The notes under the pieces are model-generated. The model saw only the letters and a program-made list of their open reading frames with translations. It was not told where the DNA came from and ran no database searches. A stretch of 64,000 bases of DNA from Actinomycetota bacterium (GTDB lineage: Bacteria; Actinomycetota; Actinomycetes; Propionibacteriales; Nocardioidaceae). A program made the position numbers and the translations under genes. Each line of letters begins with the position of its first letter. Within the stretch, counting starts at the first letter, position 1. Shown here one piece after another: positions 27,956-35,807 of the stretch. Location of the stretch: assembly GCA_009701885.1 (NCBI GenBank), contig WLJH01000007.1, positions 62,001 through 126,000 on the forward strand, given 5' to 3'.

Positions 27956-28723
27956 TCAGGGCAGGCGGGTGAGCGCGGCGTACCGCGGGTCCAGGCCGTC
28001 GCCGGAGGAGCGGCCGGTGAGCCGACGGTGCACCCAGGGCGCGGCGGAGGTGCGGATCCACTCCGCGTGCTGGCGCAGCTGCGCGCGCCGGTCGAGCACC
28101 TCGATCTCGCGCGGGCTCGGCACGACCAGGTCGTGCTCGACGCCGAGCGCGTCGAGGACGGCGACGGCCATCCGCTGGTGGCCGGCCGGTCCCATGTGCA
28201 TCCGGTCCTCGTCCCAGTAGCCCCAGTGGCGGTACTCCCGCATCCGCCAGAAGTCCACGACGGTGGCGCCGTGCCGGTCGGCGGCCTCGCGGACCAGCTC
28301 GTTGTAGAGGGCGAACCGTCCGCGCAGCAGGCGGTACGTCGCGGAGCCGCCCGGGTCGAAGGCGGTGAAGACGACCAGCCGGGCGCCGGTCGCGGCCAGC
28401 CGCCCCAGCGCGTCGTCGTACGCCGTCACGAGGGCGTCGACGTCGACCTGCGGTCGCAGGATGTCGTTGGCGCCGGCGTAGATGCTCACGAGGTCCGGCT
28501 CGAGCGCGAGCGCGGGCTCGAGCTGCTCGGCCAGGATCGGCAGCAGCTTGCGGCCGCGGATCGCGAGGTTGGCGTAGCCGAAGTCCGGCTCCCGTGCGGC
28601 CAGCACCTCGGCGACGCGGTCGGCCCAGCCGCGCACGCCGTTCGGGCGCGCGGGGTCGGGGTCGCCGACCCCCTCGGTGAAGGAGTCGCCGAGGGCGACG
28701 TAGCGGCGGAAGGACGGCGGCAC
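27956..28723 (-). CDS. SGNH/GDSL hydrolase (esterase-like)
   Basis: A 255-residue SGNH hydrolase without a signal peptide. YVALGDSFTEGVGD holds the nucleophile Ser, ANLAIRGRKL block II (Gly), YAGANDILRP the oxyanion Asn, and WDEDRMHMGPAGHQRMA the catalytic Asp-His. The set is complete. GTG 28723 is preceded by TAGGGT and six bases, a leaderless start. It diverges from dcd, which has the same arrangement. Substrate unknown. Confidence 0.92.
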   Translation of the reverse strand: MPPSFRRYVALGDSFTEGVGDPDPARPNGVRGWADRVAEVLAAREPDFGYANLAIRGRKLLPILAEQLEPALALEPDLVSIYAGANDILRPQVDVDALVTAYDDALGRLAATGARLVVFTAFDPGGSATYRLLRGRFALYNELVREAADRHGATVVDFWRMREYRHWGYWDEDRMHMGPAGHQRMAVAVLDALGVEHDLVVPSPREIEVLDRRAQLRQHAEWIRTSAAPWVHRRLTGRSSGDGLDPRYAALTRLP

Positions 28724-28791
28724 GCGACGACCCTATGCGGCGGTCGCGGGACGTCGTTCCCGCGTGGGCGTGCGGCGGCTAGGGTCAGCGC

Positions 28792-29367
28792 GTGCTGCTC
28801 TCAGACCGGGACATCGTGGCCGAGATCGACGCCGGCCGGATCGTGCTCGACCCCTACGAGGCCGGGATGCTCCAGCCCTCGTCGATCGACGTGCGCCTCG
28901 ACCGCTTCTTCCGGGTCTTCGACAACCACAAGTACCCCCACATCGACCCCGCGCAGGACCAGTCGGACCTGACCCGGATGGTCGAGCCCGAGGGCGACGA
29001 GCCGTTCATCCTGCACCCCGGGGAGTTCGTGCTCGGCTCGACGTACGAGGTCGTGAGCCTGCCCGACGACATCGCCGCGCGCGTGGAGGGCAAGTCCTCC
29101 CTGGGTCGGCTCGGGCTGCTGACCCACGCGACCGCAGGTTTCGTCGACCCGGGCTTCTCCGGGCACGTGACGCTCGAGCTCGCCAACGTGGCGACCCTGC
29201 CGATCAAGCTCTACCCCGGCATGAAGATCGGCCAGTTCTGCTTCCTGCGGCTGACCTCGCCCTCGGAGCACCCCTACGGCTCGGCGAAGTACGGCTCGCG
29301 CTACCAGGGCCAGCGCGGCCCCACGCCGTCGAAGTCGTTCAAGGGCTTCCACCGCACCCAGATCTGA
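28792..29367 (+). CDS. dcd: dCTP deaminase (probably bifunctional dCTP deaminase/dUTPase)
   Basis: A 191-residue enzyme. [31 protein letters not shown] (conserved active-site region) and [20 protein letters not shown] are family hallmarks, including the catalytic Glu in TLEL. It supplies dUMP (or dUTP) for thymidylate synthesis. Actinobacterial enzymes of this length hydrolyse dCTP directly to dUMP, which I infer here. The GTG start has TAGGGT six bases upstream and no ribosome site, so translation is probably leaderless. Confidence 0.96.
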   Translation: MLLSDRDIVAEIDAGRIVLDPYEAGMLQPSSIDVRLDRFFRVFDNHKYPHIDPAQDQSDLTRMVEPEGDEPFILHPGEFVLGSTYEVVSLPDDIAARVEGKSSLGRLGLLTHATAGFVDPGFSGHVTLELANVATLPIKLYPGMKIGQFCFLRLTSPSEHPYGSAKYGSRYQGQRGPTPSKSFKGFHRTQI

Positions 29368-29382
29368 GCCGGGAACCCCTAG

Positions 29383-29411
29383 TTAGGCAGTCCTAAGTTA
29401 GGGTTGCCTAC
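29383..29411 (+). promoter_or_regulatory. Iron box (DtxR/IdeR-like) overlapping the promoter of the siderophore-interacting protein
   Basis: Two adjacent TTAGG...CCTAA-type sequences: TTAGGCAGTCCTAA (29383-29396) and TTAGGGTTGCCTA (29398-29410). The 19-mer from 29393 matches the IdeR consensus at 13 of 19 positions by my count. TAGGGT inside it lies seven bases before the ATG and can serve as the -10, so a bound repressor would cover the promoter of a leaderless mRNA. Confidence 0.75.
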
Positions 29412-30386
29412 ATGACACTCGCCCCGGCCGTGCGGCCGCTGCTGATCTGCGCCACCGAGGTGGTCCACGCCGAGCGGCTCTCCCCGTCCTTCGTCCGGGT
29501 GCACCTGGCCGCCCCCGAGCTCGCGGACCTCGGCGTCGGCCCCCGCTCGTTCGACCAGCGGGTCAAGCTCGTCTTCCCCGACCACGTCGACGGGCCGCTG
29601 CCGGTCGTGCCCGACGGCGAGGACTGGTACGCCGCGTGGCTGGCGCTGCCGCAGCCCGAGCGCGGTCACATGCGCACCTACACCGTGCGCGACGTGGTCG
29701 GCTCGGGCGCCGACACCCGGCTGGTGGTCGACCTGGTCGTCCACGGGGTCGAGGGTCCTGCGGGCGGCGGACACGGCGAGGCCGGGCCCGGCTCCCGCTG
29801 GGCGGCCGCCGCACGCCCCGGCTCCCGCGTCGTGCTGGTCGGCCCGCGCCGCGGGATGCCGTACGGCGGGATCGAGTTCGACCCACCGGCCGGGGCCGAG
29901 CTGCTCCTGGCCGGGGACGAGACGGCCGTCCCCGCGGTGCTCGCCACCCTGGCGCAGCTGGAGCCGACCGCGCGGGGCGCGGCGTTCCTCGAGGTGCCGC
30001 TCGCGGGGGACGTGCCGTCGGCCGTGCACCCCGAGGGGGTCCGGGTGACCTGGCTGCCGCGCGAGGGGGCCGCCCACGGTGCGCCGCTCCACGCGGCCGT
30101 GCTGGAGCACCTCGGGGCCGGGTCCGCACCCGTCGTACCCGACGTGCCGGAGGGCGAGGTCGACCCCGAGCTCTGGGAGACCCCCACCCACTCCTCCTCC
30201 GGCGAGGAGCTGGAGCCGGTCGTCCACACGGTCGGCGACGACCTCGCTGACGTCTACGCCTGGATCGCCGGGGAGTCCCGGCTCGTGACCGGGCTGCGCC
30301 GGGCGCTGGTCCGCGACCTCGGGCTCGACCGCCGCCGGGTCGCCTTCATGGGCTACTGGCGCGAGGGCCGCCCCATGGGTGCCTGA
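29412..30386 (+). CDS. Siderophore-interacting protein (FAD-dependent ferric reductase, ViuB type)
   Basis: A 324-residue protein with the FAD-binding SIP domain first (ERGHMRTYTVRDV; VGPRRGMPYGG) and the C-terminal SIP domain (LLAGDETAVPAVLATL, YAWIAGESRLVTGLRR, VAFMGYWREGRP). It reduces ferric-siderophores in the cytoplasm to release iron, using NAD(P)H. The ATG at 29412 immediately follows an iron box, indicating repression by a DtxR/IdeR-type regulator when iron is plentiful. No siderophore synthesis or uptake genes are nearby. Confidence 0.95.
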   Translation: MTLAPAVRPLLICATEVVHAERLSPSFVRVHLAAPELADLGVGPRSFDQRVKLVFPDHVDGPLPVVPDGEDWYAAWLALPQPERGHMRTYTVRDVVGSGADTRLVVDLVVHGVEGPAGGGHGEAGPGSRWAAAARPGSRVVLVGPRRGMPYGGIEFDPPAGAELLLAGDETAVPAVLATLAQLEPTARGAAFLEVPLAGDVPSAVHPEGVRVTWLPREGAAHGAPLHAAVLEHLGAGSAPVVPDVPEGEVDPELWETPTHSSSGEELEPVVHTVGDDLADVYAWIAGESRLVTGLRRALVRDLGLDRRRVAFMGYWREGRPMGA

Positions 30387-30444
30387 CCCCTGCGCGACCG
30401 AGCGGGCGGTGGTGGTGACGTTCGCGCCCGGGCCGGGACCGGGA

Positions 30445-30532
30445 GGAATCCCCGGATATCAGGCTCTTCTGCCCTTTCAGGAGGGTTGCAACCCCTGACA
30501 AGTGCCAGGAAAGCCTGATATCCGGGGATTCC
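30445..30532. repeat. 88-nt element with perfect 21-bp inverted terminal arms
   Basis: Left arm 30445-30465 (starts GGAATCCCCGGATATC) and right arm 30512-30532 (ends GATATCCGGGGATTCC) are exact reverse complements. The 46 bases between include a second hairpin (CAGGAGGGTT / AACCCCTG). It lies between convergent genes; possibly a strong bidirectional terminator, a REP-like element or the footprint of a small mobile element. Confidence 0.85.
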
Positions 30533-30563
30533 GGCCGCGCCCCGCCACCCACACCCCGCCGGG

Positions 30564-30716
30564 TCAGCCGTCGAGGCGGTCGGCGACCCGGCGCAGCTGC
30601 CCGGCGAGGCGGTGGCGTTGGGGTACCCGGGGCGGACGGGGGGTGCTGCTGCGGGAGAGGCGGTCCTCGCGGCCGGCGCGGGCGCGGGTCTCGACGAGGC
30701 TGGGGTGCTCGATCAC
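30564..30716 (-). CDS. 50-aa basic micro-protein, third gene of the RHH/DUF4097 operon
   Basis: A short ORF below the ORF-track cutoff, from GTG 30716 to TGA 30564. AGGAG lies six bases before the GTG, and it starts 61 bases after the DUF4097 stop on the same strand. The product begins VIEHPSLVETRARAGREDRL and ends QLRRVADRLDG: arginine- and proline-rich, probably disordered with a C-terminal amphipathic helix. No domain is recognised. Context suggests a function tied to the two preceding genes; whether it is translated is unproven. Confidence 0.6.
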   Translation of the reverse strand: MIEHPSLVETRARAGREDRLSRSSTPRPPRVPQRHRLAGQLRRVADRLDG

Positions 30717-30777
30717 GGGTGGCTCCTGGGTGGCTGTCGATGCGGGTGGTCGGTGACGGTGGGGTACGCCGGCAGGC

Positions 30778-31611
30778 TCAGGCCTCGACGAGCGAGACGT
30801 TGCCGCTGACGGTGGTGGCGCGGACCTCGACGTGGTCCTGGCCCTCCGCGGGTTGGCCGGTCGAGCCGAGGGCGGAGTGGATCCGGCCGGTGAGCGAGCT
30901 GATGTCGGTCCACACCGGGGTGCCGGCGGGCACGCCGACCCGGACGTCGCCGGAGGCCGACTTGGCGGTGACCCGGCCGCGTCCGGTCGCGCCGACGACG
31001 ACGCTGCCGGAGCCGCTGGTGAATCCGACGTCGGCGCTGGTGCGGTCGACCCGGAGGTCGCCGGACCCGGACTTCACGACGACCCGGGCGTCTGCGCGGG
31101 CGACGTGCACGTCGCCGGAGCCGGTGGAGACGGCCAGCTCGTCGGTGGCCTCGTCGACGAGCACGTCGCCGGAGCCGGTGCGGATCGCGAGCTCGGCCTG
31201 GGCTCGCCCGATCCGCACGTCGCCGGACCCGCAGTCGATGGTTCCGGGCGCCGCGGTGCTCTCGATGCGTACGTCGCCGGAACCCGTCCGCAGCCGGACC
31301 GCCCCCGCGGGGCCGCTCACGGCGACGTCCGCGCTGCCCAGCTTGACCGCGACGTTGCTGCCGGCCGGCAGCTCGACACTGACGTGCAGGGGGCTGTCGA
31401 AGGCCGAGAGCAGCCCGCCGCGGGGGGCGAGCACGCTGACCTGCCCGTCCCGGTCGTGCACGTCGACGCGCTCGGCGTCACGGCCCTCGACGGTGACGGT
31501 GGCGCCCGTGGGCTCCGCGTCGGCGTCGCGGCAGGTCACGCGGACGTCGCCGCGGCCGATCTCGACGTACAACGAGGCGGGGTCGGTGGGGGTCAGCTCG
31601 TACCGGGGCAT
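30778..31611 (-). CDS. DUF4097-family beta-strand-repeat protein
   Basis: A 277-residue protein built of repeated short strands of the form TGSGDVxI (RTGSGDVRI, CGSGDVRIG, RTGSGDVLV, STGSGDVHV, KSGSGDLRV, TSGSGSVVV, KSASGDVRV), which predicts a right-handed beta-helix. There is no signal peptide, so it is cytoplasmic as annotated. ATG 31611 has GGAGA at a good distance. It follows the RHH gene by 77 bases and precedes a 50-aa ORF. The family is common in actinomycetes but its function is unknown. Confidence 0.88.
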   Translation of the reverse strand: MPRYELTPTDPASLYVEIGRGDVRVTCRDADAEPTGATVTVEGRDAERVDVHDRDGQVSVLAPRGGLLSAFDSPLHVSVELPAGSNVAVKLGSADVAVSGPAGAVRLRTGSGDVRIESTAAPGTIDCGSGDVRIGRAQAELAIRTGSGDVLVDEATDELAVSTGSGDVHVARADARVVVKSGSGDLRVDRTSADVGFTSGSGSVVVGATGRGRVTAKSASGDVRVGVPAGTPVWTDISSLTGRIHSALGSTGQPAEGQDHVEVRATTVSGNVSLVEA

Positions 31612-31688
31612 GGTGTCTCCTGGGTGCACGGGACCGCGGGAGCGGCCGACGGCCGTCCCGGAGCGGGTGTGGATGGGTGGGCGGGTGG

Positions 31689-32228
31689 TCAGATCCAGCC
31701 GGTCATGCGGCGCGCGCCGCGGCGGGTGGGGTCCTGGCCCCCGAGGAACGGCAGGGACGACAGGTCGACGTCGACGTGGACCGCCCCGTCACGCGTGGCG
31801 GAGCGGACGGCCTGGACCAGCCAGGTGTTGAGCGAGGTGCCGGCGCCGGCCGCGGCGTCCTCGGCCCGCTGCTTCAGCGACTCCGGGAGCCGCAGGGTGA
31901 TGCGGGCGACGGTGGCGTCGTCCTCGAGGTCCTCGGGCCGCGGAGGTGCGGGAGGCGCCGGCGGCTCGGGGGCGGGGGGTACGCCGGGTGCTGCGTCGAC
32001 CACGAAGGCCAGGTCGCGCCCGTCGAGCCGGACGTCGACGCCGCCGGCCGGCATCGACGCGGTGATCTCGGCGGCGGCCTGGGACAGCGCCTCCATCAGG
32101 GCCAGCCGGGTGGCGGGCTCCAGGGCGTACCCCAGTCGCTCGGCGGCCGCGGCGACCTCCGGGCCACCGGCCTCGGCAGCGGCCAGCAGGTCGCGGCGGA
32201 GGCTGTCGACGTACGGCGTGATGTCCAT
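31689..32228 (-). CDS. Ribbon-helix-helix (HicB/CopG-like) DNA-binding protein, first gene of the operon
   Basis: A 179-residue protein. The N-terminal ~85 residues are helical with no recognised domain, a proline-rich linker follows, and residues about 120-150 form a ribbon-helix-helix (ATVARITLRLPESLKQRAED, then SLNTWLVQAVRSA). RHH proteins are typically autoregulators and antitoxins. The ATG at 32228 is set by a -10 (CAGTGT) seven bases upstream and a TTGACG -35 seventeen bases above it; an array of TGAYRTCA sites overlies both. Annotation pipelines often call this a HicB antitoxin, but no toxin partner is evident. Confidence 0.82.
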   Translation of the reverse strand: MDITPYVDSLRRDLLAAAEAGGPEVAAAAERLGYALEPATRLALMEALSQAAAEITASMPAGGVDVRLDGRDLAFVVDAAPGVPPAPEPPAPPAPPRPEDLEDDATVARITLRLPESLKQRAEDAAAGAGTSLNTWLVQAVRSATRDGAVHVDVDLSSLPFLGGQDPTRRGARRMTGWI

Positions 32229-32235
32229 GCGCACC

Positions 32236-32290
32236 ACACTGACATCACTCTGACGTCACGTCAAGCAGAAATGATGTCACGGTGACGTCA
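32236..32290 (-). promoter_or_regulatory. Promoter with four TGAYRTCA operator sites
   Basis: TGACATCA (32240), TGACGTCA (32251), TGATGTCA (32272) and TGACGTCA (32283) start at spacings of 11, 21 and 11 bases, that is, two pairs repeated at 32 bases. On the minus strand TTGACG (32264-32259) and CAGTGT (32241-32236) are separated by 17 bases, so the first two sites cover the -10 and spacer. This fits autoregulation by the RHH protein. Confidence 0.7.
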
Positions 32291-32382
32291 TGCGCTCTGC
32301 GGCCGCTGCCTGTCCCGCCGAACCGGCGCATCATTCCGTACACGCTGCACGGAAAGATGCGCCCGCTCGGCGTCCGACGGGT

Positions 32383-32421
32383 CGAGCAGGCAGACGAGTC
32401 CGAGAAACGCCTGCCGGCTCG
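32383..32421 (-). terminator. Hairpin downstream of the CocE-like gene
   Basis: CGAGCAGGCAGACG pairs with CGCCTGCCGGCTCG at 12 of 14 positions with an 11-base loop, just beyond the stop of the minus-strand hydrolase. No T-tract. Probable terminator. Confidence 0.45.
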
Positions 32422-32431
32422 GCAGCAGGGG

Positions 32432-34465
32432 TCAGCAGCGCTTGGACTGCCCCACGCCCGGGCACGGCAGCGAGGCCAGGGAGCGCGGCTTCCGGGTCAC
32501 GACCGGCACGGTGAGCTCCGAGGGCGTCTCCGGACCGGTGTGGATGCGCATGACCGACAGGCTCCCGAGCAGCGTCGGCAGGGTGGGGAGCAGGTGCGGC
32601 AGGTCGAAGGCCTGCACCGAGACCCGCAGCCGGTGGCCCTCGGCGATCCGGGCCGCGGTCGGGAAGACCTCGACGTCGACCGGCTCGACTCCCTCCAGCG
32701 GCTCCTGCGAGTCCGCGGTGAAGGGGTGCCAGGGCTGGACCAGCTTCCCGTCGAGGTAGCGGCTGCGACGCGGGTCGGTCTCGGCGAGCGAGAGCACCTG
32801 CCAGCCGCCGGTCAGGCGGGTCACGGTGCCGTCGGGGGCGACGTCGGAGACCGAGACCGACAGCATCCCGTCGCCGAGCCCGGTCACCGAGGTGAACAGC
32901 CGCGCGTTGATCGGCCCGCGCAGCCGCGTCGCGCGCCGCATCGGCTCGGTCTCGAACACCACGCCGGACAGGTCGTTGACCCGGTTGTCCTCGAAGCAGG
33001 GGTTGGGCAGCGGCAGCTGGCTGGAGCCGGCGTTGAGGATGCCGGCCGTCCACTGGTTCGCCGAGCGGGTGCACGCGCCCGCCACGGGGAGCGGCAGCAC
33101 GTCGGCGGAGCCGGCCTCCGGCGTACCGGTCGTGAGGCCGCCGCTGGCCAGCGCCGTGGTGGCGCTGCCGGAGAGCCTCCAGGAGCGGGCGCGCAGGTCG
33201 CGGTCGATCCACCGGTCAGCGGTGGTCCAGCGGTCGCTGCCCTGCTCGTAGTAGGTGAGGTTCGGGATGTCGCGGTGCAGCCGCGCGTCCTCGCGGCCCT
33301 GCACGTAGTGGTCGAACCACCGCAGCTGCAGCTCCTCGAGCGTGCCGTAGCCCGCGTCGCCGATCTCGGCGGCCGACGAGCCCTCGAGGTGGTCCCACGG
33401 CCCGGTGACCAGCTTGGTCGGCACCCCGTTGGCCTGCAGTGCCTCGAAGAGCAGCGGCGTCCCGCGCTGGAAGAGGTCGAACTCGCCGGAGACGAAGAAC
33501 GCCGGCACCCGCACGCGGTCGATGACGTTGATGACGGAGCGCTGCTCGTAGAACTCGCCGTCGTACGCCGGCTCCTGGGCCAGCAGGGCGGCGGGGATGA
33601 CCTGCGCGGTGAACCCGCCCAGCCCCATGAGGTGGTCGAGGTAGATGCTCAGCGCGCTCTGGGGCTCGCTCGTGCCGACGGCGGGTGGGATGAGCCCGGT
33701 GGCGGTGACGATGCCGAGCCACAGCGGGATGAAGCCGACGTCGATGGCCCCGCCGCTGGCCACGACATCGCGGTAGACGTCCGCGCCCGGCACCTGCGGG
33801 AAGATCGCCTTGAGCCCCGGCGGCTGCGCGGCCGCGGCCCACAGCTGGGAGATGCCCATGTACGACGGGCCGGTCATCGCCGTCTTCCCGTTGCTCCACG
33901 GCTGCTCGTGCGCCCACGTCATGATCTCGCCGGCGTCGGTGTTCTCGCGGGTGTCGAAGGCGTTCCACTGCCCGTTGCTCGACCCGGTCCCGCGCGCGTC
34001 GACGGTCAGCTGCGCGTAGCCGCGCTTCACGAGGTACTCCCCGTTGCTGCCCGCCAGCGGGATCGAGCCCAGCGCGGTCTTGTTGTACGCCGTGATCGTC
34101 ACGACCACGGGGAACCGCTTGTCCACCGGCCGAGGGACGCCGTCGGGGCCGAGCTCGGCGGGCAGCATCAGGTCGCCGCGCAGGATCGTCCCGTCGGACA
34201 TCTCGATCGGGATGTCGTAGCGGTAGCTGATCCCGCCGTACTGCTCCGGGCGCGGGGTCCACTCCCGCCGAGCCCGGCGCTCGGTGCTCGTGGACGCGGT
34301 CACCACGGCGGCCGCCGCGGGTGTCGTCGCGGGTGTCGTCGCGGCTCCGGTGCTCGTGCCCCCTGCGGCCACGGCCGCCGGGGTGCCGGCGAGTGCGCCG
34401 GCTGCGGTGCCGAGCGCGAGCAGCCCGACGAGCAGGCGGACAGGGCGGGACGGGCGAGCGGGCAC
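32432..34465 (-). CDS. Secreted CocE/NonD (X-Pro dipeptidyl-peptidase type) hydrolase
   Basis: A 677-residue protein with a Sec-type signal (RLLVGLLALGTAAGALAGTPAAVA). The alpha/beta-hydrolase domain carries GPSYMGISQ (nucleophile Ser), GEFDLFQRG (Asp) and GPWDHLEGS (His). The C-terminal jelly-roll typical of X-Pro peptidases and cocaine esterase begins near residue 420. Likely an extracellular ester or proline-peptide hydrolase; the natural substrate is unknown. GTG start. It ends in SKRC. Confidence 0.92.
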   Translation of the reverse strand: MPARPSRPVRLLVGLLALGTAAGALAGTPAAVAAGGTSTGAATTPATTPAAAAVVTASTSTERRARREWTPRPEQYGGISYRYDIPIEMSDGTILRGDLMLPAELGPDGVPRPVDKRFPVVVTITAYNKTALGSIPLAGSNGEYLVKRGYAQLTVDARGTGSSNGQWNAFDTRENTDAGEIMTWAHEQPWSNGKTAMTGPSYMGISQLWAAAAQPPGLKAIFPQVPGADVYRDVVASGGAIDVGFIPLWLGIVTATGLIPPAVGTSEPQSALSIYLDHLMGLGGFTAQVIPAALLAQEPAYDGEFYEQRSVINVIDRVRVPAFFVSGEFDLFQRGTPLLFEALQANGVPTKLVTGPWDHLEGSSAAEIGDAGYGTLEELQLRWFDHYVQGREDARLHRDIPNLTYYEQGSDRWTTADRWIDRDLRARSWRLSGSATTALASGGLTTGTPEAGSADVLPLPVAGACTRSANQWTAGILNAGSSQLPLPNPCFEDNRVNDLSGVVFETEPMRRATRLRGPINARLFTSVTGLGDGMLSVSVSDVAPDGTVTRLTGGWQVLSLAETDPRRSRYLDGKLVQPWHPFTADSQEPLEGVEPVDVEVFPTAARIAEGHRLRVSVQAFDLPHLLPTLPTLLGSLSVMRIHTGPETPSELTVPVVTRKPRSLASLPCPGVGQSKRC

Positions 34466-34734
34466 GGCGGACCTCCGGTGTCGACGAGCGTTCGACAGGG
34501 TAGGTCTCGTGCGTGGCGACCGTCACGGCCGTCTCAGGCGCCCCACTGCGCGTCGGTGACCAGACCGTCCCAGGACTCGGGCGGGCGGCAGGTGAGGCTG
34601 GGTCGCGGGTCGCGAACCAGCGTGACGTCCCGACCCGGCCCGCGGGTCGTCCCGGGCTACCTCTCGCGAACGGTCGTCCACACCTGCGCGACGACGGGGC
34701 CCGACCCGTGCCCGGGGCGCGCGAGGGTCGGGAG

Positions 34735-35579
34735 ATGGACGAGCTGGCGCGGGTGCTGCGGGACCAGGACGGGGTGGTGGCCCGCAGGCAGCTGCTCGCT
34801 CTGCCGGGAACCGACGCCACGGCCGTGAACCGGATGCTGCGCCGTCGCGAGCTGGTCGAGGTGCACCGCGGCGTCTACGTCGACCACACAGGTCCGCCGT
34901 CCTGGCAGCAGCTGGCGTGGGCCGCGGTGCTCTGGGCATGGCCGGCCGCGTTGGCGGGGGAGTCGGCGTGGCGCGCGTTCGAGGGGCCGGGGCGCCGCCG
35001 CCGCGACACCGGCCGGATCCACGTGGAGGTGGAGCGGGACCGCAGGCTGGTGCCGCCGCCCGGGATCGTCGTCCGCCGGCGAGCCGGTTCCGGTGACCAC
35101 GTGCTCTGGAACCTGGGACCGCCGCGCGTCCGACTCGAGGAGGCGGTCCTCGACGTCGCCCTGGCCGCTCCCGACGAGCTGGGGCTGGTCGCCGCGCTGG
35201 CGGACGCCGCCGGCTCCCGGCGTACGACGGCAGCGCGTCTGGCCGAGGCGCTGGCCGCCCGGACCCGGGTACCCCGCCGCGGGTTGCTCATGGCGGCGCT
35301 TGAGGACGTGGCGGCTGGGAGCTGCTCGGTGCTGGAGCGGGAGTACCTGCGTCGGGTCGAGCGCGCCCACGGGTTGCCGCTCGACCACACGCTGCTCGCG
35401 GACCGGGACCGCGACCTGGAGCGGGACCTGCTCGTGGCGGGCCGCGGAGGCCGGTCGGTGCGCTCGGGTACGGCCAGGTGCTGGCGAGAGCCTGCACCAC
35501 CGCGCGCGGGGTCGGTGCGGTGCTGCAGGTCGCCGGGTGGGAAGGGGCGGTCCGCAGCTGCGGGGCCTGCAGTGACTGA
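34735..35579 (+). pseudogene. Decayed AbiEi-type / DUF559 protein (internal deletion plus frameshift)
   Basis: The N-terminal ~220 residues are intact: ELARVLRDQDGVVARRQLLA and VEVHRGVYVDHTG are the AbiEi winged-helix start, followed by the usual middle region. After ERAHGLP the expected DUF559 endonuclease core (a strand ending in VVELDGR) is missing, and the sequence rejoins at DRDRDLERDLLVA. One base is then lost near 35465: the frame switches from RSVR to LGYGQVLARACTTARGVGAV, the normal C-terminus, ending at TGA 35577. The original frame has no stop for more than 1.8 kb. Both lesions point to a pseudogene, unless the single-base loss is a sequencing error. Confidence 0.75.
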
Positions 35580-35662
35580 GGCGCTCTGGCCACGCGCCGC
35601 GCGCGCAGCCGCGAGGCGGGGAACGGGTCCCGCGGGAGCGATCCAGTCCGTGCGGTCGGGCT

Positions 35663-35710
35663 CTGTGTGGCGTTTCCGTTCAAGCAGGGTTGAACCGGGA
35701 CGCCACACAG
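35663..35710. terminator. Inverted repeat CTGTGTGGCGT/ACGCCACACAG
   Basis: Perfect 11-bp arms 26 bases apart, with an inner TTCAA/TTGAA pair. It lies between the convergent decayed AbiEi gene and etfD. Confidence 0.65.
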
Positions 35711-35749
35711 TCGTTCTCGCAGGCGGTCCGGGAGGGACCCGCACGAACG

Positions 35750-35783
35750 ACGGAGCCCCGGACCTCGCGGTCCGGGGCTCCGT
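35750..35783. terminator. Strong terminator hairpin downstream of etfD
   Basis: ACGGAGCCCCGGACC and GGTCCGGGGCTCCGT form a perfect 15-bp stem around TCGC, 25 bases beyond the etfD stop. There is no T-run, as usual in high-GC actinomycetes. Confidence 0.85.
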
Positions 35784-35807
35784 GGCGTGCTGCTGTGCCG
35801 GTGGGAC

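Noticed and set aside
31689-32228. Complete HicAB toxin-antitoxin pair
   Set aside because: Only an RHH protein is present; no HicA-like double-stranded-RNA-binding toxin lies beside it.
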